From the NCBI RefSeq assembly GCF_024713945.1, contig NC_134682.1, forward strand, positions 1,550,001-1,614,000: 64,000 bases of DNA, written 5' to 3'. Origin of the DNA: Dermatophagoides farinae (lineage: Eukaryota > Arthropoda > Arachnida > Sarcoptiformes > Pyroglyphidae). Position 1 is the first letter of the stretch. Each line of letters starts with the position of its first letter. The notes under the pieces were generated by a model. It did no database searches. It had not been told where the DNA came from and saw nothing but the letters and a program-made list of their open reading frames with translations. Of this stretch, positions 19,970 to 31,996 are shown piece by piece. A program made the translations under genes and the position numbers.

Positions 19970-20496
19970 GTTGATGATGATGATGATTCTGGTTTTTTTT
20001 TCTAGTCGAATTCTATTAAATTGGTAAAAATTCATCATACCTTCCGATCACTCACTAGCGCTAACCAAAAAAAAAAACAAACTTGAAATTAATGAAATGA
20101 TGATTATCATCATTACATGGATGCTTCACACACAAACAGAAACAGTAACACAAAGTTCAAAGTAGATGAATTACTTTTGTTGTTGTTGTTGTTGTCGTCG
20201 TTGTTGTTGTTGTTTTTAGCCGTTGGATGTTGACGAAACTTTTTTTTTTAATTTATTTCCACCATCATTACTATACAATGAATGGCATCGAATTCGATGA
20301 TGTTTGATGGTAGAATAAAAAAAAAGAGGTAGGATGTAGGAAAAAAAATAACTCATTGGCTATTTTGGTTTTTTTTTTTGGATCGAACAGGGAATAAAAT
20401 TACATCTGGTGAATATTTGTAATATGATGATGATGATGAAATCAATTTTTTTTCTGGTTTTCTGGTTCTTCTGATTTTGGGTTTTAATTTCACCAC

Positions 20497-20497
<1 letters not shown>

Positions 20498-20539
<42 letters not shown>
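20498..20539. repeat. 42-nt homopolymeric A run
   Basis: An uninterrupted A tract on the plus strand, the longest homopolymer in the window. Its left flank ends CACCACC and its right flank starts CAAACAC. No retrotransposed gene body is evident to its left, so a processed-insert origin is not supported. Confidence 0.93.
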
Positions 20540-20540
<1 letters not shown>

Positions 20541-21001
20541 AAACACATTTATCAGTTTGGAATTGATATTCCGTTATTGTGTGAATTATTCATTCATTCA
20601 TTTGACCGATAATAGTGTTTTTCTCAGAATTTTTCTATATGATAATGATAATATAATGACCAAAAAATGGCCTGTTCACAAATGACATGATGATAAATGA
20701 TGATGGTGAAAAAGAGAAGATGAAAAAAAAATAAAAAACGACGAACAAGCATTTAATGAAAATTTCGACAATAAATTGTAATTATTGCCGGTTTTTAACA
20801 CGATTTACCACATGACGAACACATAACAAAACAACAGAATTAGAATTAGAAAAAAAGTTAAATTCTGTGTGGAAAAAAAATATAGAATAAAACGAATAGT
20901 GTGAACAGCGAATGAATGAATGAAAGAAAAAAAAAATTAAATACTCGATCAACGGAGAGAGAGAGAGGGGGAAAAAAAGAATTTCACATCAACAAGCCGC
21001 T

Positions 21002-21043
21002 AGTTTTTTTTCCATTCTCACACATGAGAATGGAAAAAAAACT
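21002..21043. repeat. Perfect 19-bp inverted repeat with 4-nt loop (hairpin)
   Basis: The left arm at 21,002-21,020 reads AGTTTTTTTTCCATTCTCA and the right arm at 21,025-21,043 is its exact reverse complement. The loop is CACA. It would fold as a perfect hairpin if transcribed on either strand. Function is unknown. Confidence 0.9.
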
Positions 21044-21679
21044 GATTTAAAAATTCGAATAAAAAATAAAAGAAACACAAACGAACGATTCAAACGATAA
21101 CTTGAATTTGAATGAATGAATGAAATGAAATGAAATGGTAAAAAAAATACGTTCTCGCAAACGCAGATATAACAAACAGCCAAGTTCAGAATTGATTCTG
21201 AACCATCACCATCATCATCATCATCATCATCGTCGTCAAACACACACACACAGCACCGGGATATTTGAAAGCCAAGTTATATACCCCGAAAATAAATACA
21301 ACAACAACAACAACAACAATCATGGATTCTGAACATACACACACACAGTATCATTATATACTTGATGATAAAGTAGTAGCAGCTTTTTCACTTACGTTGT
21401 CTGCTGTGTATTCTATTTTATTCGACGATGATGATGATGATAATGTTTACCCCATGTATTTTTTCACTACTACTACTACGATGGTGTATGTTCAAAATTC
21501 TATTTCTATAAATATATTTGTGCGCCTCTACGACATGAAATTCATTTATTTTAATAAATAATTCTGTAAAGAATTTAAATGATGATGATGATTATCAAAG
21601 TTTTTTTTTGTTGTTGTACGATTCTCTTTCACAGAATTGATGTTTATTGTACATAGACGATAATTCCATAGCTATGTCT

Positions 21680-21683
<4 letters not shown>

Positions 21684-21710
<27 letters not shown>
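21684..21710. repeat. (GT)n microsatellite
   Basis: A GT dinucleotide run of about 26 nt, preceded by GTCT interruptions. Confidence 0.9.
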
Positions 21711-21715
<5 letters not shown>

Positions 21716-23237
21716 ATAGGTGTGTCCAATACCGAAACTCGATGATCAGGAAAAAAAAGTGAACATAGATCTCGGTTCTGTTTTGGATTTATATTTATGA
21801 CCAATCATCAATAATATCGAAAAAGACGATAATCGAACTGCAAGAAAAAAAACCGAAATAGAAAAAACATAACGAAAAAAAAAATTTTTTTTGCTGATTC
21901 AATCGTAAAACGAGTGAAAAACTATTACATTGGATAATGGACACAGGGACAACAACAACAAAAAAAATATCATAAAAAAATCCCTTTAACGCCTTGTTTT
22001 CTGTTGCTGTTGTTGTTATCGTCGCTGGTTGATGGTCATGTATGAACTGTAACATCATCCGGTATCATGATGGGAAAAAACATGACATATTTGACTAGAT
22101 TAAATTCCAACAATTCAATCAGATATTGGTTATGGCAAGATTTTCATTTCGATAATACTACATGATCATGATGATGTTTTCATTGGATCAAACAAAGATT
22201 CACATCATCATCAACAACAACAGTAACGGATGATCACGATCACGATCAATGAACAAAACGGAACAACAACAACAACAGCAAAAATCAAAAAAAAAACAAA
22301 ATTTTTTCTTTCCTTTGGCTCATGGTACCAGATTTTTGTGTTTGTATGTGTTTTTTTTCGTTTGTCTATCTTTTCATTATCTTTCATTTGTTGTTGTTGT
22401 TGTTGCTTTTATGCATACACACACACACATGTAATATATGTTTTCCACAGCTGAAATTGTCTTTTACGCGATTCATTTTTTCCATGATTCATTTCTAATC
22501 TATTGACAACATGAATGAGAGAAAAAAAAATGAAAATAATTTACCAACTAGCACAACTACGAACAAACAAACAAACAAGCAGCAAATAAATAAATAAATG
22601 AATGAATGAATAGATTCAGAACAATCTTCGGTCTTTCATTATCGGAAATATTTTGGAACGCAACGAGAGAGAGAGAAAAAACATATTCTCATGTAGTTGT
22701 CGTTAACATTTGTGATTCTATATATATTTGATCATTTTTTTTGTTTTGTTTTGTTTGCGATGAAAAACAACCAACCATATACATAGAATATACAATAGAG
22801 ATTATCTGGGATTCTCATTTTTTTTTACACACACACATTCATTCGTTTGGCTATATCTAAAATTTCATAACATTGTTATTAGTATAGTTTATGTTCCATC
22901 AGTAGATGAATGATACATAGATACAGATATACAGAGCTAGTCAAGTTAATGAATACTGAGAATCGAGAGAGAGAGAGAGAGAGAGATGAAAAAAAACCGA
23001 AACATTATAATGCTAAATGTTTATGAAACACGAAAGGCAATATATTCATTTGAAATGGATATTTAGAATATAGAAAATTTTTTTTTTCATTGGTCATTTT
23101 TTTTCTGTCTTTTTTTTCTGGTCAATATTTCATTCATTCATTCATATAAATAATATTTGTATATCAGGCTTGATGGTGTGATGGTTTGTTGCCTTGAATG
23201 CCATAATCGTTTCTAAATAATAATCATAAATGAACGA

Positions 23238-23284
23238 CAGACCGACCGACCGACCGACTGACTGACTGACTGACTGACTGACTG
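23238..23284. repeat. (GACC)n/(GACT)n tetranucleotide repeat
   Basis: About four GACC units are followed by about seven GACT units, a compound tetranucleotide microsatellite in which a C-to-T change has spread across adjacent units. Confidence 0.9.
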
Positions 23285-25714
23285 GCTAAATGAATAAATG
23301 AATCAACAATCCATGCATTTCGTACATCAAGGTGTCCAGTGAAAAACAGTTATACCCGATTATGGCTTTTTATTTTTGGGGTTGTTGTTGCTCGTGTGTT
23401 TTTCAAACTCCAGATGGTTGAATGAATGAATGAATGAATGATTAGGCATTTGAGAGGGGTTACCATTTTTTTTTATTTTCACTTTTTTTCTCGTAATCCC
23501 TGATATTCAACAAAACGATTTTAATTCATTTAATATCCATATATACACACACACAGTATTTTGACAATGTAACTTTTGATCATTTTTATTTCATCCATTC
23601 ATTTATTCGTTTGTTCAAAAAAAAAAATTGATTTCGTTCGTCCACATTGTGTGAAAACACACACACACGCACAAAAAATTCATAATTAAGCTTTTAGTTC
23701 GATTCTTCAGTTCGTAATTCTGTACCCAATCGCGCTCTCTCTCTCACTCTCTCTCACCCTGTATTGTGACTATGACTTTTTAGCTTTGTTGACGATGTCC
23801 AACAATAAAAATTTTTTTTTTTTTGAAATTCCCAAAACAGAATGTGATGATGATGGACGATTCGTTTTTTTTTATTTTCAGAGAAAAAAAAACTATCACA
23901 AGGATATCATATCGCACACACACACACACACACCACAATGGTAAACATATTGATTGAAAACAAAACAAAACAAAACATAATCACACGATACACATACGTG
24001 TGGCTATGTTACCAGGTGTTTAAATTTCCCATTCATTCATTTCATTTGTTTGCAATCATTTTTTCGATTATTGGGGGGATTTGATTTTTCATAGTCCACT
24101 TGTTTTTTTTCCTGTTGTTCATTCAATTTACACAAACACACACACAAAAATCCTGATGAATATGGGCGTTTCATCATAATAGAGTGATGATAATGACAAA
24201 TATATTGGCCATATTTCAGGTAATAACAAAACAAAATTGTTCAAAACACTCATAGGTGAAAAAAACTCATGTGACCAAGTAGAATTTATGGGGTTTTTTT
24301 CCTGAATTGAAATGAAATTTCGGCCATTGTAACATAGTTGTGAAGAAGGAATTATCATCCAAAAAATTTTTTTTTATATATACCAGACTAGAGTTATAAA
24401 CCACCACAATCAACCAACAACAAACACTATGATTTAATGGGGTTTTTTTTTATTCCTGTTTTTACTTTTTTTTTTTTTTTGGTTACATTCACTGCAATCA
24501 TCATCCCTTGGTGAATCAAAATGCAAATCTCATATATGTAGTAGTGAGTATATGTATTTGTGTTCGATTGGAATTCTTCGTACTTACACACAAACACACG
24601 AAGTATGCATGCAAAATTCATAAGCATATTTATTTTTGGGGAATTTTTTCTGTTGTTGTTGTTGTGCATGTTTCAGGATCGTCAGTCGGTCGGTTCAGTC
24701 ATTATGATTGTCACACACACACACACACACGCAAACACAGAGACCACTAAACATAACGGTAACAATGGTACCATATGGTGACATAACAGCAAATACGATG
24801 ATGATGATGATGATCGTTTTGAGTTCATGATGATGATGATGATGATGAATTCGACACTGAACCTTTTTTTCTGGTTTTCAATTGATTACCATTAAAAAAA
24901 AGCCACCCTCTCTCTCTCTCTCTTGCTCACTTGATCGTTTATGATAAACAATCTGAATTTTTGGCTAAAACATGAAACAAGATATTGTTGTTGTTTATAT
25001 TGTGTAATGAGATGAGATCGGAGAAAAAAAACGATACTACACCCTCTCTATCTGTCTGTCTCATATAAGGGGTAATGTTGCGATCATTTAAGTATTTCTT
25101 TTCGTTGGTTACGATGATTGAAATTATATTAATATTAATATTAATATATATCGAACCAGAATTTATGACCCCTGAACAGAGTGTATATGTTCAATGTGTC
25201 AATGTCATTGATATTAGTCATTGAAAATAGTTTTTGTTATTCAATTTGAAAAAAAATAATAAATCCATTCATTGTGATAATTATATTACTTGTTTGTGTT
25301 TTACATATCTAATGATTTATCATTAATCGATCATCATCAATGGAGGATGTGTTGTAATCATATGACACATTCTTCTTTTTTTTTTTTTTTTGACTGTCAT
25401 TTTGTAGAATCAATAAACACATAAGGACCCTGGACAACAACAATGGACATTGGCTTTTTTTTCACCATTATTTGGTTCAATTCATTCACAAGAATAGACA
25501 AAGGAGGAATAGAAGTAGTAGTAGGGGAAAAAACAATGACGATAATCACGCTTGTCATTGTTTATGTTATTGTTTAATTTGGGGGTTGTTGTTTTTTTTT
25601 CCAGATTCCATTTGGAATAGGCTTGTCTAATTCTAATTCTAATTTTTTTTTGTAACAAACAAAATACACAAATGTACAAATTATTTAGCGTAATTTGTTC
25701 AATTAAGTCGTAGC

Positions 25715-25717
<3 letters not shown>

Positions 25718-25750
<33 letters not shown>
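25718..25750. repeat. (GTT)n trinucleotide repeat
   Basis: An uninterrupted GTT run of about 11 units, one of the longest of many GTT/AAC tracts in the window. Confidence 0.9.
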
Positions 25751-27828
25751 CATTGTTATTAGGAAAATAACAACAATAAATCCGATTCGCTCAATCAATC
25801 GGTAATCAAACGAAACGAAACGAATTGAATGAACGAATCGAATGAATGAATTGATGGTTGAATGAAAGCGAATCGAATCGAATTTTCGTAATGAATTCTT
25901 TGATGTTGATGATGAAGATGTGCATAATACAAAAAAAAAACAACGACGAGGACCGTTACAATATGTTTATCCTGTCACAAACACACACACACACACACAG
26001 ACACACACACACACAGCTTATAAATGTTTGGTATATCCCATTCTGTCGATGTGTAATATTTTGTTTTTTTGGACACACTGTTCTTCTTCAGGGCTAATCA
26101 TTTCAATTCAATCAATCTGTCTCTCTCTCTCTCTCTATCTCTCTCTCTGTTTCTTGAAAAAAAACAAACGAGTAACAAACAAAAACATCATCATCATCAT
26201 CATAAGGATTCCGGGTATTCTGGCATACAAAATATTTGACAGATATTCACTGTCTCGTTGTGTTGATATGTGATTTTGGTCATTTTGGTTGTGCATGTGT
26301 GTGTGTGTGTCACACAACATCAATGTGAAATGTGAGACAGATGTTGCTATTGTATGTTTTTTTTTTCTTCTATCCAATCTTTTCTTTTTATTTTTCGAGG
26401 ATTTTGTTTAAGAAAGAAAAAAGAGATTCTTTAAGATTATTTTTCTTCATACATGGCCAATAACAGTAACAATCGACAGTTGTGTATTGTTGATTTGTCA
26501 GCAGAAAACAAAAAATAATATTATCATTACAAGCAAAAAAAAAAAAAAAACAACAACAACACAACAATCGAATCTTTTTTTTTTGTTCTCTCCAAATTCC
26601 AAGAATGAACAAATTGGACACTACTGGTTCTACTTCTTAGTGGTAGTGAATCCACTGATTTCAATCCATTTTGATTTGTCTTCACAAAATATAAATAAAT
26701 AAATGAAATGAAATGAAATGAAATGATCATCTTCAATTTCAAAATCAAAAAAGATGACATTCCCATTGAGTATTGTGTGTGTGTCAAAATCAATGTTTCA
26801 TCAAAGGAAATGTATATGTGTGGTCATCACTTGATTCATATTATTTACCGTAATGCTACTATAGTTGCTGTTGTCATCAAGTAGAAATGATCAGTCAATT
26901 TTTTTTTGTTTTGTTTTCAATATTTGACTCAAGACTTTTTGTGTGTGTTTTTTTCCATTTTGTTGTTGTTGTTGTTGTGTCCAATTCAATTTGTCGGATA
27001 TCCATTGTTATTTGCGTATCAATATCAATATAATCGAATCGAATGTCAAATATACACTTAACAAAATAAGAAAAGAAAAACGCACGAATCGACATGTTTC
27101 ATACATATACAAAATCATAAGTAAAAAGCCAAAATTATTGAAAAAAAAATCTGAATACAAATTGCCACTTGAAGATGTTTTCTCTCTCCATGAATTCTCG
27201 CAAAAAAAATGAACTCTTTTTTTTCTTAATTATTTTACATCTTTTTTTTGTTGTTGTTGTTTCTTCATTGTTAACAGAATTTTTTTTGCCAAGATTTTTC
27301 TTTCCAAAAGATGTATACATACATTATCACTTTTAATTACCGCCATTCGGTAATGAACAAATATAACGACCAAAAGTTTAATTAATGCTATATTATAGCA
27401 GTTGTAGTTGCAGCAACAAATTCATCCAGTGCAAAAAACTTATTTTATGATGAACAATCATTTCTCGTTTTCTCTCTCTCTCACACAACAACCAAACAAC
27501 AACAACAACAGCAAAATCTTGAATCGGATTTTATTTAGTTTGTGTGTGTGTGTTTGTGTGTATGTATTTCATCAGTATGAATCATCATCATCATTAGAGT
27601 TTTGAAGTTATGATTAAGAGGCTAGCCTTTTTTTTCTTTACAAATAGAAATGGCTCAAAACAGTAATTAATTTGGTATCATCATAAGAAAGTAGTGTGTA
27701 TACTCATCATAGTTTGTCATCAAAGGATTATTTCCTATGATAGGATCATTTTACTTTAATAATTTACTTGAGTGTACAAAAAGTCATTGAATGATGCAAT
27801 GTGTGTAAACATATTTCGTAACACACAT

Positions 27829-27941
27829 CTAGCCAATGATAGCAATTAGAACTGCTGGTGTTGGAATGATTAGAAAACTGGGACCAAGATTGGAAAACTT
27901 GAAAATCATGGTTTGACTTTCTTCCACTCGATTCTGAGAAT
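27829..27941 (-). CDS. Candidate terminal exon with hydrophobic, GPI-signal-like C-terminus (unidentified)
   Basis: This 113-nt stretch stands out as non-repetitive sequence in a repeat-rich region. On the minus strand a good acceptor (TTGATTCTTACAG) is followed by a frame beginning in phase 1 that reads SQNRVEESQTMIFKFSN, then LGPSFLIIPTPAVLIAIIG, then TAG. A hydrophobic run of about 15 residues directly before the stop is typical of a GPI-attachment signal or a tail anchor. No upstream partner exon was identified with confidence, and the protein family is not recognised. A 36-codon frame can arise by chance, so this is tentative. Confidence 0.22.
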
Positions 27942-30508
27942 CTGTAAGAATCAAGATTCCAAATAATTCATCAATGAATTAATGACGATTGACAAAATAA
28001 AATCTAATGATGATTTTTTTTTGTTGATTCTGTATGACATCTATGAGTTTTGTTTTTGTTTTTGTTTGTTTGAATGAATATGACAAATGATAAACAAAAA
28101 AAAATAGAAATTCATTTGGTAAAGTGGGTCAATCTGGACAGGAAAAATAAACAAACAAACAAATTATCATGAATTTAGCCCTTGCTTGTTTTTACATCTT
28201 GAAATGACAACAATCAACAAAAAAAATGATTTAAATAACCACGACCTTGTCGAAAGGAAAACAACAACAACAACAATAAATTAAATGTGTAAATATTCAA
28301 TGAATAGAAAAAAATAAAGATAACCAAAAAAGAAAAAAAAAACAGAAATAAATTCTCATTCATTTCCTATCAACGACAGAATTAATGAATGATCCATATA
28401 TGTGTGTGTGTGTGTCCACGACAACAATAGAAATTCTAGAATTTTTTTTTTTTTTTTGGCCAATATCGAGTGTAGGTCATTATAATGATAATTCATTACA
28501 ATTCATCATTCTAGATGATTTTTTTTCCATGTTGGTCAAGTTGGCTGATTAGTTTTCATCACATGATGATGATGATGATGATGAGATATCCGGTGACAAT
28601 GAATGAGTGGAATGGAATGGATGATGATGAAATTCTGGGGTTACTCTGCCGATAATTTATTATTTATTTCCATAAAAAAAACAACAATCTTGAACTATGC
28701 ATCTTTTTTTTAGGTTGTTGTCCAGGGCCAGAATCAAAAAAAAAAAAAACATTCACAACTATTATGGAATTATGATTTCCGATGAACGGAATCGTATATA
28801 TGATATATATTAATATTTATAAATTGCAAAATAAAATTTCCATTTTTTTTTGTTCCATTTTCACCATTTCCTCAATAGCTCACGTATTATTCATACGCGC
28901 GTAAATTGGCCAATCAAGTTTTATTTCCTTTTTTTTCTTTTTAATTTTTTTTTCTCACTCCATTCTGACTAAAACGAATTATATTCTATTAATTCTATGG
29001 AATTGAATTTTTTATTTTTCGTTTTTTTTTTTTTGAAAAAATTCTGAATATATTTCTGGTGCAAAGGAGTCTCTCTTTTTTTTTGCTACACAAATCCCGA
29101 ATTAAGTTTTTTCACACTTTACGATTCTGTGTGTGTGTGTGTATCTGTGTGTGTGTGACGAACAAATTGTAACCGATTTTATTTCCATATCCGTATTCAC
29201 ATTCATTTTTTTTTTGCTTTCTCATTTCTTTTTGTTTTGTCTTTTCCATTTTTTTCCATAAAAAAAAATTCTGTATTCTGCACATTATTTTACACACACA
29301 TGTATATATATTCACGTATGTATCTAAAATGGTATTTATTGAAATTTTGAAAGTTTTTTTGTTGTTGTTGTTGTTGTTCAATTTTTATTTCAATTTTTTT
29401 TCCACTCTGCATTTCATTCCAGAGCTACCAGTTTTGTTGTTGTTGTTGTTGTTGTTGTGTTACTGTTGTTGTTGGAGTAACAAAATGAAAACATCGGCAT
29501 TTTGATCATTTTCCATCATAAAAAAAATAATTCGATTTACGTTTCTGTTTTTTTCGTTGCAATTTGGACGGATATCACCACCACCACCACTACTACACAA
29601 CGAGCAAAGAGTTTATGTTAATTTTGTTTTTTCAGTCAGTCAAAAAAAAAATGAATGAATAAATTTTTTTTGTTTTTTGTTTTCAAGACAATCAGATTTT
29701 GTATTTTTGAACAAAATGTGTTATGTGGGTCATCAGCGCGCACAGAATCAAAAAAAAAATGTCGACACTTTATTGAAGAATAAGATAAATAAAGAATCGA
29801 ATAACAGCAATGGAAATTAAGAAACAAAAAATAACCAAAATGAATATGATTACAAACAAGAACACAATGATGGTGATGACAACTTGAATATTTTTTTGTT
29901 TTGTTTCAAATTTCTTGTTACAGAATTTTCTGTATTGTCGTTGTGCGTAGAATTTTTTTCTGTTGTTGTTGTTGTTGTTGTTGAATAAAACGAATGAATA
30001 AATCCATGCAAAAAAAAGTGAAATAAAAAACGATGAGTGGAGATAATTCAATTTAATTTTTCTATTTTCGTTTCTTTGTTTCAAATTTTTTTTTCTCTTC
30101 ATTCTTGGTAAGAATCTTGAGAATAAAATTTCATTTTGTATGAAACCAAAACAACAACAACAGCAACAATGAAAACACTGTGAAACATGATGGTAGCCAT
30201 TTACATTTTCCAATTTCTTTGAATTTCATTTTCATCATCATCACCATCATCGTTTGTTACACATACATACAACAATTGTTTATATGCCAACACTGTGAAA
30301 TTGAATGCAGAAAAAAAAGAAAAAAATGTTTTACCATTCAGAATATATGGGAAAACATAACTAGCGCGAAAATAAAAAAAAAAAAAAAAAGAAAATGACA
30401 AGTCAAATGATAATGCACAAACACACATACACACACAAACAGACACAAGACAAACGACTAAATGATGAGAATGAATGAATGAAAAAAATTCTAGAATCTA
30501 GAATCAAG

Positions 30509-30639
30509 ATGGAATAAAAAAAAAGAAAAAAACTGCGACAAGATGAGATAATTCAATGAACAAGATGGAATAAAAAAAAAGTTTATGGAATAAAAAAAAA
30601 GAAAAAAACTGCGACAAGATGAGATAATTCAATGAACAA
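30509..30639. repeat. Direct repeat, two 55-bp copies plus a fragment
   Basis: A 55-nt block (ATGGAATAAAAAAAAAG through ATTCAATGAACAA) at 30,509-30,563 is repeated at 30,585-30,639. The sequence between the copies holds a further partial copy of the first 18 nt. The arrangement resembles an incomplete triplication with a 76-nt offset between full copies. The copies are identical as read. Confidence 0.9.
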
Positions 30640-30725
30640 AATACATATACACACACACACACATAGCACAACTAATGAGTTTATATGAGTTTTATTAGAT
30701 AAAATAAAATTTATATCCATTCACT

Positions 30726-30730
<5 letters not shown>

Positions 30731-30758
<28 letters not shown>
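30731..30758. repeat. (GT)n microsatellite
   Basis: An uninterrupted TG run of about 28 nt. Confidence 0.9.
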
Positions 30759-30761
<3 letters not shown>

Positions 30762-31966
30762 CAATTTTTTTTCTGTGTTAGTTACCCAGTTCATTTTATT
30801 CTGTTGTTTATTTCATTTGTTTTTTTTTTTGGTTAAGAATGTGACTGGTTTTTCATTTTTGATTTTATTCTATTTCATTTTTTGTTGTTGTTGTTGTTGT
30901 CAAATTGGAAAATTTTCTTTCTCTTTCTTTTTTGTTTTGGATATTGATAATTGGCATGGAAACGAATGTAAACGAATGATGATGATGATTAAATTCACAT
31001 ACACAGCATCAAAAGTTTCAAGCTAATTAACAATGATGATGATGATGATGACAAGTATGATATAAATGATCCAATTTTCAATTGATTTGATTTGATTTGA
31101 TATAATCGATTCAAGAACAAGAAAAAAAATGTAAATTTCTTCTTCTTCTTTTTATTTCAATGATGATTGAAACTCAAATCATGAATTGTTGAATTGAAAC
31201 TGTTCGATCAGAGAGAGAGAGAGAGAGAGAGAGAAAAGAAAAGAATTCCTCTTAATATTTGATGATTTTCGAATGATGATGATGATGATGATGTATTCTG
31301 TGTTTTGAATAATGACTATTTCGATTATTTTTTATCGTCATCTAATATTTATTCTTGGAAAAAGAAGTAGAAAAAAAAATTTCGAATTCAGAATCGATTT
31401 TGAGTTTTTTTTTTGGCTTTAGAAAAAAAAGACGATCAGTTTTTCTTTTATATATATTTGCCAATATGTTGCTTGTCAATTTTCGATTTTTTTTTCTTTT
31501 CGCTGCTCTTCAGAAATATTTTGGTGGAAAAAAAGCTATTATTTTTCATCAAAAAACATTATCATCATCATCATGGTTGTCGCCGTCGTCGTCGTCATAG
31601 AGTTGCATTGAATAAGAACCACTTTTTTTCCACAAATCGATCAAAATTGGATGTATCAATCGTTTTTATTTCACTAGAAAATCCCGTACGGTAAAGCGAA
31701 ACCATAAATGGCCAATTGTACTGACCGAATAAAAAAAAATCCAGAATCCACAATGAAATGGTTTTGATGGTTTTGGGATAAATTTTTCTTTTTCACATCA
31801 AATAATCATTGCTTCTTTGACAATTTGATTGCCATTGATCATCGGAATCAATGGAATCAGAATCATGATTCTTGTTTATTTATCATTTACAATTGTGGTT
31901 TTTTTTGTCGATCATTATCTTGGTTGGTTTTGAAAAATTCGATAATGTCAACTATGGCTAAATCTT

Positions 31967-31996
31967 AAAACAAACTGAGCAAGCTCAGTCTGTTTT
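31967..31996. repeat. 14-bp inverted repeat, 2-nt loop
   Basis: The left arm AAAACAAACTGAGC (31,967-31,980) pairs with the right arm GCTCAGTCTGTTTT (31,983-31,996) at 13 of 14 positions. Confidence 0.75.

Larger units (their letters stand above)
15360..27828. other. Gene-poor, microsatellite-rich region
   Basis: No reading frame is supported as coding. Apparent frames consist of CAT/GAT (His, Asp, Met), CA/GT, A/T and GTT repeats. Mixed-composition patches with no clear exon lie near 17,150-17,310, 18,420-18,520 and 22,840-22,960. Simple tracts include (CA)n at 16,151-16,170, (GT)n at 21,684-21,710 and GACC/GACT repeats at 23,238-23,284. A duplication, a hairpin and a poly(A) run are listed separately. 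Confidence 0.65.

Noticed and set aside
31769-31885. Minus-strand frame NHDSDSIDSDDQWQSNCQ ending in TGA
   Set aside because: Plausible composition for a cytoplasmic tail but the acceptor (AACAAG) lacks a pyrimidine tract and nothing connects to it.
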